A stretch of 64,000 nt of DNA from C-114 sp963745405 (GCA_963745405.1 CAVUWY010000002.1:2728001-2792000), one strand, 5' to 3'. Positions 1 to 9,461 are shown, counted from the first letter of the stretch. Numbers and translations are program-made. Notes: generated by a model from the sequence alone, not told the origin.

Positions 1-266
1 CCTGGCAGGGGAGGATAGATGTCGGGCGGCGGCTGGCCCGCACCGGGGTCCGTGGGATGAGGTATCCAGCCCGGGTCTCGCGCAGTGGGATCGTGACTGC
101 CCGGTTCCCAGTGCAGCGGATCGGCACTCTCCGCCGCTCCGGGGACAGTCACGTCGACGCCTCGGACGTGCCCGTGATCGTCGATGGTGACCGAGGCGCC
201 CGCATCAGCTCCCGGTAGATGGACCGGACCCACGTGCGGGTCGTCTCTGCTCAAGTCATCGCCCAT
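1..266 (-). CDS. hypothetical protein, 3' end beyond the window
   Basis: An open minus-strand frame starts at an ATG (264-266) and stays open to the left edge, giving at least 88 residues. A strong ribosome binding site, AAGGAGGG, lies six bases upstream (complement of 271-280), and this decides the start. The product begins MGDDLSRDDPHVGPVHLPG and is rich in Asp, Gly and Pro; the visible end is proline-rich (QPPPDIYPPLP). I see no membrane segment or known domain. The function is unknown. Confidence 0.6.
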   Translation of the reverse strand, partial: MGDDLSRDDPHVGPVHLPGADAGASVTIDDHGHVRGVDVTVPGAAESADPLHWEPGSHDPTARDPGWIPHPTDPGAGQPPPDIYPPLP

Positions 267-437
267 CTAGGTCCCTCCTTCCTGGCCGCCATGGTGCGCC
301 AGGTTCTCCCGGCGGACGACCGGCGCGCATACGACGTTCGCTGAGGTCCGCCGACTGCTGACCGCCAACAGGTCCCGGCGCCGCGTCCTGACCGCGATCT
401 CCGCTTCGGCGGCCCAGCGGAGCGGGAGCGGCCCGGG

Positions 438-713
438 CTAGCTCGTCGTCCTAGTCGGCTGCAACCGATGCCGCGTCGTGACCTCGACCCGGCCCCGCTC
501 GTCCGCCGCAGGATGCTCCACGAGGGCGATAAGCCGCGAGGTCATGAACCGTCCCGTCCGGACCGGGACTCCGGTGCGCGTCACCTCGCGGACCTCGACG
601 ACGCCGCGCGACGTGACCACCTCGATCCGTCGGCCCGCACGGGTCGCGACGATTTCGAACGTCTGGACACCTTGGCCGGTATCGACCACTGCCTCGACCC
701 GATCGCCCTTCAT
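438..713 (-). CDS. small hypothetical protein
   Basis: A 91-residue frame starting MKGDRVEAVVDTGQGVQTF. The middle alternates Val, Glu, Arg and Thr in a way typical of a small beta-rich domain (EIVATRAGRRIEVVTSRGVV) and there is no membrane segment. No Shine-Dalgarno sequence is visible; the bases upstream contain TATCAT, so a leaderless or weakly initiated transcript is possible. Overlapping frames on both strands look random by composition. I do not recognise the family. Confidence 0.45.
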   Translation of the reverse strand: MKGDRVEAVVDTGQGVQTFEIVATRAGRRIEVVTSRGVVEVREVTRTGVPVRTGRFMTSRLIALVEHPAADERGRVEVTTRHRLQPTRTTS

Positions 714-860
714 GCGGCGATGATACGGGCCGCCTCCGCGCGGAGCGGCATTGGCTGACGCTATCTCTGCTCCGCACCGGTCCTCCCGACCGCCATCTCC
801 GTCTCAGCCACCGCTTGCCCCACCGTCACGGTGGAGCCGACCCGGTCCCGTCGCTTCGGC

Positions 861-2090
861 TCAGCGGAGCGAACGGAAGGTGGCTCGCATCTCGCTCGCG
901 AAGAGCTCCGGCTCCTCCCACGCCGCAAAGTGGCCGCCGCGGTCCACCTCATTGAAGTAGTTGACGACGTTGGGGTACGCCCGATCGACCCAACTCCGCG
1001 GGGCTTTCCAGATCTCGCCGGGGAACGAGGTGAACCCGACGGGGATCGACACCAGGGTGGGAGCCTGGCCCGCCGCGCGAGCATTCTCCTGCCCCTCCTC
1101 CCAGTAGGAGCGCGCCGCCGAGGCCCCCGTGCCAGTCAACCAGTAGAGGGTGATGTTGTCGACGATGTGCTCCCGAGTGAGATTGCCCGACGGTCGCCCG
1201 TCGACGAATGCACGGGCGATCTTCTCGTAGGCGTCCGTATCGTGATCGATCATCCAGGCTGCGAGGGCGACTGGCGAATCCAGCAGGGCGTAGCCGATCG
1301 TCTCGGGGCGCGTCGCTTGCTCGATGAAGTAGCCGGTGCCGGTCGCGTGGAATGCGTCGAGCTGGTCGAGCGCCGCCTGCTCTTCGCTGGTGGGCGGAGA
1401 CGAGCTCAGGGCGACCGGGTCACCCAACGCGGGTGTTAGCAGGTTGGTGTGGATGCCGAGCAGGCCGTCGAGTCCGAGGCGGCCCATCGCATCGGTAACC
1501 TGCGAACCCACGTCGCCGCCCTGCGCGACGTACCGGCCATACCCGAGGCGATGCATGAGCACATCCCACGCCCGGCCGATGCGGATGGGGCCCCAGCCGA
1601 GCTCGGCCGGCTCCTCGGAGAAACCGTACCCGGGGATCGATGGCAGCACGAGGTGGAACGCGTCCTCGGCGCGCCCGCCGTTTGAGGTCGGGTCGGTGAG
1701 TGGGCCGATGGTCTCGAGGAGCTCGATCACGGAGCCCGGCCACCCGTGGGTCATGACCAGGGGCAGCGCGTCCTCATGCGGCGATCGGACATGGATGAAG
1801 TGGATCGTCAGCCCGTCGATCTCGGTCGTGAATTGGGGCAGCGCGTTCAGCTTCGCTTCGGCCGTGCGCCAGTCGTACTCGGTCGTCCAGAACTGGGCGA
1901 GCGCCTGGATGGCCGCGAGCTGCACGCCCTGGGACCGGTCCTGGACGAGCTCCTTGCTCGGCCAGCGAGTGGCCACGATCCGGCGGCGCAAGTCCTCGAT
2001 CGCCTCCTGCGTGGCTTCGAACCTGAAGGAATGGATCGGCACCCCATCGGCACTGGTCAAGAGTCCGTCCGCAGTCGTCGAGTGCACCAT
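861..2090 (-). CDS. epoxide hydrolase, alpha/beta-hydrolase fold
   Basis: Probably opens epoxides to vicinal diols through an aspartyl ester intermediate in the cytoplasm. The 409-residue protein begins with the epoxide-hydrolase N-terminal lid region (residues about 18-125: IHSFRFEATQEAIEDLRRRI). It then has the oxyanion motif HGWPG (115-119), the nucleophile elbow QGGDVGS with Asp193, and a C-terminal GGHFAAWE with the likely catalytic His387. Length and order match the microsomal/juvenile-hormone epoxide hydrolase class. A GGAGG about seven bases before the ATG supports the start. No signal peptide. It stands alone, and its natural substrate cannot be told from the sequence. Confidence 0.9.
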   Translation of the reverse strand: MVHSTTADGLLTSADGVPIHSFRFEATQEAIEDLRRRIVATRWPSKELVQDRSQGVQLAAIQALAQFWTTEYDWRTAEAKLNALPQFTTEIDGLTIHFIHVRSPHEDALPLVMTHGWPGSVIELLETIGPLTDPTSNGGRAEDAFHLVLPSIPGYGFSEEPAELGWGPIRIGRAWDVLMHRLGYGRYVAQGGDVGSQVTDAMGRLGLDGLLGIHTNLLTPALGDPVALSSSPPTSEEQAALDQLDAFHATGTGYFIEQATRPETIGYALLDSPVALAAWMIDHDTDAYEKIARAFVDGRPSGNLTREHIVDNITLYWLTGTGASAARSYWEEGQENARAAGQAPTLVSIPVGFTSFPGEIWKAPRSWVDRAYPNVVNYFNEVDRGGHFAAWEEPELFASEMRATFRSLR

Positions 2091-2376
2091 CGCCGTGCCT
2101 CCAAGGCTCGTGCTGATCCGTGAGGGATCGTGAACGTCTCAGCGTACGCTTGGAGTGTTGCGACCAGATCAACGTGGCGTTCGACCGGCCGGGACCCGTC
2201 CGTAAGGGAGTCCGATACGGACGGCGAGATCGACGACCGGAGCAAGGCTCACGTCCGCGGTCGTCTTCCGCTGCCCGATCCTCGACCGGCGTGACTGCAT
2301 AGAACCTCCGATACGGTCCCGTCCCTGCGATTCCGGCTCCCTCTAACCGGCCAGCGGGACGAGCCTGACGAAGGGC

Positions 2377-2589
2377 CTAACTTCGCCGCGCTGCCTCATC
2401 CGTCGGTCCTCGCCACCTCATGACCCACCGCCCGTCAGCGAGGCGATCGGTGCGCCCGTAGAAGCCGAGCGGATCCTCGGTGACGATCTCGGTGGTCGGG
2501 AGCCCACCCGGCACCTCGAGGACGGCCTCCGAGCCGTCGCGCGGACCACCCCGATAGACGACGGTCGCCGGGGCGAGGGGAGCGGACAT
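2377..2589 (-). CDS. small hypothetical protein (VYRGGPRDG type)
   Basis: A 70-residue reading starting MSAPLAPATVVYRGGPRDGS, with a Gly/Asp turn motif and a C-terminal stretch of aromatic and basic residues (LADGRWVMRWRGP). The frame extends upstream, but that part has arginine/serine-rich composition typical of non-coding frames, so the start is placed at this ATG; another ATG four codons upstream (2599-2601) is equally possible. No Shine-Dalgarno sequence is clear. It follows the lipoprotein gene on the same strand. The composition resembles a short soluble domain of unknown function. Confidence 0.5.
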   Translation of the reverse strand: MSAPLAPATVVYRGGPRDGSEAVLEVPGGLPTTEIVTEDPLGFYGRTDRLADGRWVMRWRGPTDEAARRS

Positions 2590-2741
2590 GGAGCCGTGCA
2601 TGCTGGCCGAGCTCGCGCCAGCGACGGTGGTCGAACGGCGGGCGAAGAACACACAACGGATGCGCGAGGTCCGAGCGCGGCATCGAGCGACTGGCGAGCC
2701 GCCGACGTAGGCCTCGGCGCGTCGCAGGAAGAAGATGGTCG

Positions 2742-4181
2742 TCAGGGCGCGACGGGGGTGCCCAGCTGCACCTGGATAACGGCAAACCCCTCCGGCGACT
2801 CGGTTGTGGATCCGAAGATCAGCCCGTGGTCGGTGACCCACATCCTCGTGTCGTACACGGAACGCGGCGAAGCCGGTTGAACGGACAGCGGATGCAGGAG
2901 GTAGCTCGGCACCTGAAGGTCCCCTGTGGACGACACCGTCGACCAGTCCCGGCCGTCGGTGGAGATCCACGTCGTCGCGCCGTCGCGCAGCGCCACGAGG
3001 TTGGTCCCATCCGACCCCAGCATGGCTGCCTGGGGCACGAGGCTCTCGAGGGTGCCGACCTTCTCCCACGTCCGCCCATCGGCCGAAGCCCAGGCGCCGA
3101 CGGCCTCGATCTCCTCATAGGCGGTCGTGACGCCCACGTCGTTGCCGATGGCGAAGAAGCCGGCGGCCGTGGGGAGCACCTGCGTCAACACCCCAGCCTT
3201 CACCGCAGTGCCCGGGACTTCTGCCTCCTTCCAGGCCAAACCGTCGGACGAGAACCAGGCCATCGGGAACCCCACGCCGGCCCGGGTGTTCAGACCGGAC
3301 GTATCGGGTCGGCCATCTCTGCCGACCACGACGAATCCGTCCTGATCTGCGCTGACGTCCCAGGCGATGGCGGTCTCGCGAGCGGGAAGCGTAATCGGGG
3401 TCCACTCGTGGCCATCGGCGGAGAACGCAACGATCGACTCGAAGGTGTTGGCCGGCTGCCCGATCACCACCATGCCACTCGGGCCAACGGCCATGGCGAC
3501 CAGCTCCTCGGCCCCCGACGGTCCCCACAGCGAGCGCAGGCTTGTGCTGTCGAGCTCGGTCCAGGCGATGCCGTCTTTCGAGTGCCAGATCCGCTCCTGA
3601 CCAAGCGCGACGAGCCCGTCTCCGACCTTGGCGACGAACCGCGGACAGATGGTCGGGGTATGGTCCTCGCCCGAGGCGGCCCGGAAGCTGGGATCCCAGT
3701 GCAACCCGTCAGCCGAACGGAAGAAGCCCGCCTCGGCGCAGGCACCGTCGCGGTCGATCGTTCCGACCCCGACATAGGCGCCGTTCCACGGCGTGATGTC
3801 ATTGATCGTGACCGTCGTGCCGAACTCGCCGACGTGGACCGGCGGCTGATAGGGGAAGGGCACGATCGCATCGGACCACTTGAGATGGGTCCATGAAGGC
3901 GGGATTGGCGTCGGCGAGGTGGTTGGCACCGTGGTCTGAGCCGCCGCGGCGCTTGGCGAGGCTTCCGTGGTGCGTGACGGACTCGGCTCCGAGCTCTGAA
4001 CGAACCCATTCGGGCTTGAGCTGGCGCCGGGCGTCGGTCCGACGTTCCCGCACGACATCAGGAGGAAGGCCAGCGCCACCACCGCAATGATCGCTACGGC
4101 GGTGGTGGCAACGCGCGGCATGCCGGATGTGCGGGCGACGGCGTTATCCAGCCTCCTGGACCGCTTCGCGCCCTGCTTCAC
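2742..4181 (-). CDS. secreted lipoprotein with BNR-like beta-propeller repeats
   Basis: The 479-residue protein has a basic N-terminus, a hydrophobic segment (about 26-42) and a lipobox LLMSC with Cys44. A Ser/Pro/Thr-rich linker to about residue 100 follows. The rest contains at least six repeats of the form S-x-D-G-x-x-W: FRSADGLHW, WHSKDGIAW, FSADGHEW, FSSDGLAW, ASADGRTW, ISTDGRDW. These are Asp-box/BNR turns of sialidase-like propellers. No sialidase catalytic arginine triad is evident, so a binding or scaffold role outside the membrane is more likely than glycosidase activity. It starts with GTG after GAGG. Confidence 0.8.
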   Translation of the reverse strand: MKQGAKRSRRLDNAVARTSGMPRVATTAVAIIAVVALAFLLMSCGNVGPTPGASSSPNGFVQSSEPSPSRTTEASPSAAAAQTTVPTTSPTPIPPSWTHLKWSDAIVPFPYQPPVHVGEFGTTVTINDITPWNGAYVGVGTIDRDGACAEAGFFRSADGLHWDPSFRAASGEDHTPTICPRFVAKVGDGLVALGQERIWHSKDGIAWTELDSTSLRSLWGPSGAEELVAMAVGPSGMVVIGQPANTFESIVAFSADGHEWTPITLPARETAIAWDVSADQDGFVVVGRDGRPDTSGLNTRAGVGFPMAWFSSDGLAWKEAEVPGTAVKAGVLTQVLPTAAGFFAIGNDVGVTTAYEEIEAVGAWASADGRTWEKVGTLESLVPQAAMLGSDGTNLVALRDGATTWISTDGRDWSTVSSTGDLQVPSYLLHPLSVQPASPRSVYDTRMWVTDHGLIFGSTTESPEGFAVIQVQLGTPVAP

Positions 4182-4600
4182 GTCGAGGACCTCGGACTGT
4201 CATCGGTGCCGGTACTCGGTTGCCTTGATCCACGGTTCTGTCCAGCCGGAAGATTCACAAGGGCTGGAAGTCGTCTTCTGTGGGCACGTCAGTACGGGCC
4301 AGCCGGTCGCCCCAGCAACCGTGGCCTGCCATCTACCTGCAGATCACCTTCGTGGGCCAGCGGATCGTCGGCAGGCTTCTGACGCCGGAGGCCCAGGCGC
4401 GACCGCCAAGCACCTCCTGGCGAACGCGGGGTCCAGGGTGGCGGCAGCGACGAGGGCGCAGCTCGTGTGGATGCTGGCGTCGCGGCTGTCCGAGCCGACG
4501 CTGCTCACACGCCCCCGCGGCTGGCAGCGGGCCAGCCTCGCGCTCGCGAAAGTTGCATCCGCCCGGACCGGGACGAGTGGGCGTGTCGCCGGCGATGGCC
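4182..4600. other. gene-poor interval
   Basis: About 420 bases upstream of the lipoprotein gene. Frames open on both strands have arginine/alanine-rich random composition and no convincing start signals. I see no repeats, RNA genes or clear terminator here. It should include the promoter of the lipoprotein gene, but no hexamer pair stands out. Confidence 0.4.
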
Positions 4601-4981
4601 TCAGGACGTGAGCATTCTCGCGAGCACGATCGGCCGGCCGTCGGGGTCGGCAAGAACCACGAACCTTCCCCACGAAGCGTCCTGGGCGGGCCACAGCACC
4701 GGTATACCCAGTCGCTCAGCCTCGTGTTCGCATCCGTCTGGATCTTGAACGCTGAAGCGCACCGACGCGGCCCCAGGGGTCAGGCCGGCAGGGAATACGC
4801 CTCGCTCATCGTGACCACGATCATTACGATGCAGGACGACCCGACCTGAGGGCCCCCCTACCACCACGATGATCTCGTCCTCGAACTGGATCGGTAGGCC
4901 GAGCGTTTTGGCGTAGAACTCCCTGGACGCATCCAGATCGCTGACGTAGAGGATCAGGCTGTCGTAACCATCAACTTTCAC
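4601..4981 (-). CDS. VOC/glyoxalase-fold protein
   Basis: A single vicinal-oxygen-chelate module pair: KVDGYDSLILYVSDLDASREFYAKTLG opens the first beta-alpha-beta-beta-beta unit. ASVRFSVQDPDGCEHEAERLG and FVVLADPDGRPIVLARML form the second. Such proteins act in isomerisation, dioxygenation or resistance; nothing here specifies a substrate. The start is placed at GTG 4979-4981, which has AGGA about seven bases upstream and leaves 126 residues. An ATG 13 codons upstream (5020) lacks a ribosome binding site. It is monocistronic. Confidence 0.75.
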   Translation of the reverse strand: MKVDGYDSLILYVSDLDASREFYAKTLGLPIQFEDEIIVVVGGPSGRVVLHRNDRGHDERGVFPAGLTPGAASVRFSVQDPDGCEHEAERLGIPVLWPAQDASWGRFVVLADPDGRPIVLARMLTS

Positions 4982-5483
4982 AAGCAGATCCTGCGCGGTT
5001 CGATGCTGTTCGCGACACATCCATAGTCGAACGAGAATGCCTGGCGCCTAGGGGCACGACGCAATGCGGCAGGAGAAGCATGTGGGGATGGTCGGGGCGA
5101 GAGGCGTTGCCCCGTGACCACCGACCTTCTCGTGATGCGGCTGGCCGAGCCGCCCGAGCCCCGCGCGTGGCTGCGGAGCGCGTGACTCGGATGGCCGTTG
5201 AGGTGCAGGGGCCGTCGTCCGGATAATCGAGAATCGCCAGTGAAGCCGCGACCATTCTTTGGGGGGATGGCCGGGGCTCTCGATTTGCTCGGCGAGCCAA
5301 TCCCAACCGGCTCCCCACCAGGCGCCCCGTGTGCGCCCATGACGCGATCCAACGCTCTGCGCCGGCCATCGATAACCCAGCCGTAGGCCTCAGACGCCCG
5401 AGGATGCCGTCTCGGTGGGCGGAGTAGATTCGCTCGGGTCGGGCTCCGATGACAAGCGCGATGGCGGCGGCCTCGATGCGAGC
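4982..5483. other. gene-poor interval
   Basis: Roughly 500 bases with overlapping low-quality frames on both strands and no start supported by a ribosome binding site. No repeat, tRNA or recognisable protein fragment was found. Confidence 0.4.
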
Positions 5484-5780
5484 CTATTGGCTGGAGCCCA
5501 TCCCCGGTAGCTGGTCGCGGTTGCCGTAGGCGCTGTAGCCGTAGTGGCCGAGGTCGAGCACGAGGGCGATCCCGACCCACAGCCAGTCCCACCCGGATAC
5601 GCCGTTGGCGGCGGTCCACAGGATCGTGTACATCAGGGTCGTGAAGGGCAGGAAGATGAGCCCCAGCAGGGGCACTATGAAGTTCCCGTAGACCGCGTCC
5701 ACTACGGCCGGCCGGGCAATCCAATAGATCGCGAAGGCGACCCGCGGAAACAGGCCCGCGAGGATTGCGAACAGGCACAT
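5484..5780 (-). CDS. small integral membrane protein
   Basis: A 98-residue protein beginning MCLFAILAGLFPRVAFAIYW. Hydrophobic stretches suggest three membrane spans: about 1-20, 28-60 (including VPLLGLIFLPFTTLMYTIL) and 68-82 (WLWVGIALVLDLGHYGY). The tail is short and polar. The start at 5778-5780 is preceded by GGAG. The longer frame upstream has random composition. Similar three-helix proteins are widespread in high-GC bacteria without a known job. Confidence 0.65.
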   Translation of the reverse strand: MCLFAILAGLFPRVAFAIYWIARPAVVDAVYGNFIVPLLGLIFLPFTTLMYTILWTAANGVSGWDWLWVGIALVLDLGHYGYSAYGNRDQLPGMGSSQ

Positions 5781-6041
5781 GGACGTCGCTCTCCAAGTTG
5801 TGTCTCTTACGGCCCCAGCATAGCGCTGGCGTAATGACCACGACGCCTCCTCAACCGACCGCGACACCCCCGGCGGATGCCCCGGCAAGGTCTCGATCTT
5901 GCGCTCGTTGCGGTCGTCACTGATTGCCCGGATCCCGACGGTCCGACGGCGGCGGAGCGACTGCCGGCGGCCGAAGCGTCACCAAGGTCGAAAAGGCGTC
6001 GAGCCGAGAACCGTTTCGCGGTCTAACCTCGTCTTCTGGAT

Positions 6042-6617
6042 GTGATCGGGACCGCAGGTGAGCGTTCGGCATCGGCCGGCAACGAGGCACGACCCGAACA
6101 GGTCGGGGACGTTGCGACCCAGCGTGTGCTCGACCTCGCCGACCGTGGCCTGGATCGGGCGTTCCGGCTGGCCGGTCTGATCCTCGGTAATCAGGCCGAT
6201 GCGGAGGACGCGACGCAGGATGCGCTGGTCCGGGCATGGCGCGCGGCGGCCACACTGCGCGACCCGGCCGGTTTCGACGCTTGGTTCGACCGGATCTTGA
6301 TCAACGTCTGCCGCGATCGGCTGCGACGCCGCGGCAAGGTCCGTCTCGTGGCCCTCGATGGCGTGGCCGGGACGATGGCCGCCGACGACCCATTCCGCGA
6401 GGTCTACGACGATGAGCTGCTCGGCGCACTGAGGGCGCTCGGCGACGACGAGCGGATAGTTCTGCTCCTCCACTTCTGGGCGGACCTCACACTCGAGGCG
6501 GTGGGTGTTCGCCTCGACTGCCCGGTGGGTACGGTCAAGTCGCGCCTTCACCGGGGTCTGAAGGCGATGCGTGGACAGCTCGGGCGTCCGAGCGGGCCGG
6601 GAGGCACCGATGTCTGA
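6042..6617 (+). CDS. ECF-type RNA polymerase sigma factor
   Basis: A 191-residue extracytoplasmic-function sigma factor. Region 2 is visible around residues 38-100 (RAFRLAGLILGNQADAEDAT, then WFDRILINVCRDRLRR). Region 4, with a helix-turn-helix, is at about 135-180 (LTLEAVGVRLDCPVGTVKSR). There is no region 3, as expected for the class. It starts with GTG. The next gene starts inside its last codons (ATGTCTGA), so sigma factor and putative anti-sigma factor are translationally coupled. It probably directs its own operon and a small envelope regulon; no matching target promoters were identified. Confidence 0.9.
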   Translation: MIGTAGERSASAGNEARPEQVGDVATQRVLDLADRGLDRAFRLAGLILGNQADAEDATQDALVRAWRAAATLRDPAGFDAWFDRILINVCRDRLRRRGKVRLVALDGVAGTMAADDPFREVYDDELLGALRALGDDERIVLLLHFWADLTLEAVGVRLDCPVGTVKSRLHRGLKAMRGQLGRPSGPGGTDV

Positions 6618-8124
6618 CGACCTGAGCCGGGAGCTCCGGGAACGGCTCGGCCGAGCCACCCTGCCGACGGCACCGTCGAGCCTCCGGGACGAGATCAAGA
6701 GCCTCCGATCGATGACCGTCGCCACCCCCATCCGGCGACGCGTGGTGCGACCGCCGCTGCTACTGGTGGCCGCCGCCCTCCTCGTTTCGATGGCGGTCGT
6801 CGGTGCTGGAGTCGGCGGCGGACTCCTGCGGCAGCCGAACGATCCACATCGGGACCTGTCGATCATCGGGAGCCCGAGCCCGTCGAGCGCGTCGCTGACA
6901 GCGAAATCGACAGCGAGTGTGCCGCCTCTGTCGCGGCGGTCCACGCCTCGCCTCGTCCCGGGCGCGACGAACACCCCGCGGGCCGACCTCTGTCCGGGTG
7001 CGACGCAGCTCGCCGATATCTGGGACACCAGTGTCGCTGGGAACGCCATGAGCAACTGGACTCACGGCGACGTCCACCCGCTCGATGCGGTGGGAGGAGG
7101 CGCCGTCGCGATCACAGTTGCGGTTCCCGGCGGGTCGACCGAGGTGCGGATCCTCGACCCGTTGACCTCGAGAAGTTGCCTGCTGCTGGAGCTGCCTGAC
7201 GGCGTCACGGCCGACGCGACCTGGTCGCCGTCCGGCGACGCCCTCGCGATCGCCACGAGTGACACGAGTGACCATAGCCTGTATTTCTGGTCGGCGATGG
7301 GCACGACGCGGCCGATGGTGCTGGATGTCGTAACGATGTCCTGGTCACCGGACGGCTCGGAGCTCGCGATCGGGTCCACGACCGGCATGTGGATCGTCCC
7401 CAGCAACGGAGGGGCGGCCGTCGAGCTTCATTGCGACCCTCCAGGTCAGAACGTGGAATGCCCGGCATTTCCCCGGCTGCTGTGGTCGCCGAGCGGCGAC
7501 CGGCTCGTCATGGCGGGTGGCGATCGGATGGACTCCTCGAACTACGGACCCGCGTCGATGGTCGATCCGGTCTTCCACGTGGTCGCGCCCGTCCCGGGTC
7601 TCGAGGGCGCCATGCCGATCGGCTGGCTCGACTCGCAGACCCTCGTCGAGGCGTCGGACTCCCAGCTCTTCGAGGTCCCGGTCGATGACCGAACGAAGTT
7701 CCGCGCGCACGACCAACCACCGCCGGACGGGTCCGAGGCGATCTACTCGTCCGATCAGCGACTTGCGGCCTTCGGGTCATTCAGGCAGCCGGTTCGCATC
7801 CTCGACGTCGCGACCCGCCAGGAGAAGGTCGTCATCGGGGCGACCCAGTTCGGCAACGATGTGGACTACAGCCTCGCCTGGTCCTCGGACAACCGCAGCC
7901 TCGTCGTGGTGGCTGAACACCAAGTGGTCAACAGCTACGGTATCGGCGCGTGGATCCCCCTCGGTTTCTGGGTGGTGAACGCCGACGGCTCGGGTCTCCG
8001 AAAGCTGATGACGGGTGACGTAGGGCTCGTGAGCACGGGGGACACTGAGGCGCAGCAGGCGGCGGAGCGGTCGTCCTGGGTGCGGGCAGTCGAAGGTCCG
8101 GGCGCGAGCCCCCGGACGCCCTAG
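6610..8124 (+). CDS. membrane anti-sigma factor with extracytoplasmic beta-propeller
   Basis: The start at 6610 overlaps the sigma gene stop. Of 504 residues, about 1-45 form a cytoplasmic segment (LSRELRERLGRATLPTAPSS) that could hold the sigma factor. A membrane helix follows (about 49-70, PLLLVAAALLVSMAVVGAGV), then a Ser/Thr/Pro linker. The outer domain has TolB/WD40-type blades: TWSPSGDALAIATS, SWSPDGSELAIGST, LWSPSGDRLVMAGG, AWSSDNRSLVVVAE. No zinc-anti-sigma HxxxCxxC motif is visible. The fusion suggests that an outside signal read by the propeller releases the sigma factor. Role inferred from position and architecture. Confidence 0.8.
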   Translation: MSDDLSRELRERLGRATLPTAPSSLRDEIKSLRSMTVATPIRRRVVRPPLLLVAAALLVSMAVVGAGVGGGLLRQPNDPHRDLSIIGSPSPSSASLTAKSTASVPPLSRRSTPRLVPGATNTPRADLCPGATQLADIWDTSVAGNAMSNWTHGDVHPLDAVGGGAVAITVAVPGGSTEVRILDPLTSRSCLLLELPDGVTADATWSPSGDALAIATSDTSDHSLYFWSAMGTTRPMVLDVVTMSWSPDGSELAIGSTTGMWIVPSNGGAAVELHCDPPGQNVECPAFPRLLWSPSGDRLVMAGGDRMDSSNYGPASMVDPVFHVVAPVPGLEGAMPIGWLDSQTLVEASDSQLFEVPVDDRTKFRAHDQPPPDGSEAIYSSDQRLAAFGSFRQPVRILDVATRQEKVVIGATQFGNDVDYSLAWSSDNRSLVVVAEHQVVNSYGIGAWIPLGFWVVNADGSGLRKLMTGDVGLVSTGDTEAQQAAERSSWVRAVEGPGASPRTP

Positions 8125-8470
8125 GTCTCAGCACCGAGCAGGGGGCGGTACCGCGGGCCACCGGCGCGCTGACCATCGGGCCGGATACCGAGGTATCTCA
8201 CTCGCTGCGCTTGGAACGGCCCTCGCGTCGTGCGTCCTCGCGACCCGTGGAAAGTCACTCGGTGGCAGTTAGCCCGTCCGTCAGGCCGGCCAGGCGACCG
8301 GGCGTCTCGGGCAGGATCGCCATGATCTCGTCGACGGTCATGAGTCGCTTCGCCACGCCAGATCACCCCTGCGCCTCTCGCGTTGGGGGGCATCCTATGC
8401 CTGGCACCAGAAGATGGACACGGCGGGCCTCCGGTGCGACGGTCGGTCGCGGCCGGGTACTCCGCGGGGG

Positions 8471-9112
8471 ATGGCGGTCAGGGTAGCGCGGGCGAGTCGC
8501 CCGCGCTTGAGGCCGCCGAGGGCTAGGCTGCACTGGACGATCGAGCCGTGCCGAGCGGGACTTCACGACCTCGCCGACCCTGCCAACGTGAAACTGCAAA
8601 AGGGTCGACCGACCTGCCGGCCGTGCGCGGTCGAGGCCCACAAGGCGTGGCGGCACGCACGCCGCGGCAATATGTGCGCGAAGGGCCTCCACGACCTCTC
8701 GGTACCCGGAGCCGCCCGGCTCCGGCCCAACGGCTTCCGCGACTGCGTCGCGTGCCGCGCGGCTCGGCCGATTCCCCCTCGTGAGCGTGCTCCGGTCCTT
8801 ACACGATCTTCGGCGACAAGCCGGCAGAGTAGGCGAGTTCTGAGCGCCGGGGCGCGCCTTGGCACCTGCCAACGCTCGGGCGCAGGTCCGCGGGACCGGC
8901 CGTCGGCGATCGGCGCCCTGACCCGCGGAAGGGACGGGTCAGGAACTGCCCCAGCCCTCACGTGCGGGTCGATCGACCCTCTGGGGAGGGCGATACTTGC
9001 GCTCCGAGGGACCGGGGCTCGGTCAGAGCGTAGAGGCGCGACGACCCTCGCCCCCAGTGCTGGATGGCCCGAATCTCAGCGTCGGTCTCTATCTCCGATA
9101 GGTCGGAGCTGA
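8471..9112 (+). CDS. possible tandem CHCC zinc-binding protein
   Basis: Only 8546-8790 looks coding. It holds two copies of one motif: PCRAGLHDLADP with TCRPC, and MCAKGLHDLSVP with DCVAC. Each has C-x3-LHDL, a Pro, about 15 residues, then C-x2-C, so two zinc knuckles are likely. Similar Cys/His modules occur near HNH nucleases and in phage proteins of high-GC bacteria. The start is unsure (ATG 8471 has no ribosome binding site) and the tail after about 8790 has random composition. The gene may be shorter, or a decayed remnant. Confidence 0.35.
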   Translation: MAVRVARASRPRLRPPRARLHWTIEPCRAGLHDLADPANVKLQKGRPTCRPCAVEAHKAWRHARRGNMCAKGLHDLSVPGAARLRPNGFRDCVACRAARPIPPRERAPVLTRSSATSRQSRRVLSAGARLGTCQRSGAGPRDRPSAIGALTRGRDGSGTAPALTCGSIDPLGRAILALRGTGARSERRGATTLAPSAGWPESQRRSLSPIGRS

Positions 9113-9278
9113 TCCGCGGCCCCTGGGCTCGGTGACGGCGTCGAGCCCCGCACCTTGGTGCATCTCGACGTCGACCGGCCGAATGCGGCGGGGGCGATCG
9201 GGACCGCGAAACGGCATCCGCGGTAGTCTTAATGGTCCGCCGGGCGTAGCGATCCGACGTCGATCCAGGGGGTGAGCC

Positions 9279-9461
9279 ATGGCCGCTGTCGCTATCGATC
9301 GTGACGAGCAGGACGTACGGGCGCTTGCAGAAGCCATCCGCCGCGGGATCGCCTCGGGCGACAACGAAGAGCAGCTCGAGACACTCGCCCGCGCCGCGCT
9401 CGGCGATGTTGACGCCGTGGATCCCGCCGACGACCTTGAGGAAGGGACGTGGTTCGGCTGA
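9279..9461 (+). CDS. small acidic hypothetical protein
   Basis: A 60-residue acidic protein, mostly helical by composition (VRALAEAIRRGIASGDNEEQ), ending GTWFG. AGGGGGTGAG just before the ATG is a good ribosome binding site, and TAGTCT near 9232 could be its -10 element. No known domain. Confidence 0.55.
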   Translation: MAAVAIDRDEQDVRALAEAIRRGIASGDNEEQLETLARAALGDVDAVDPADDLEEGTWFG

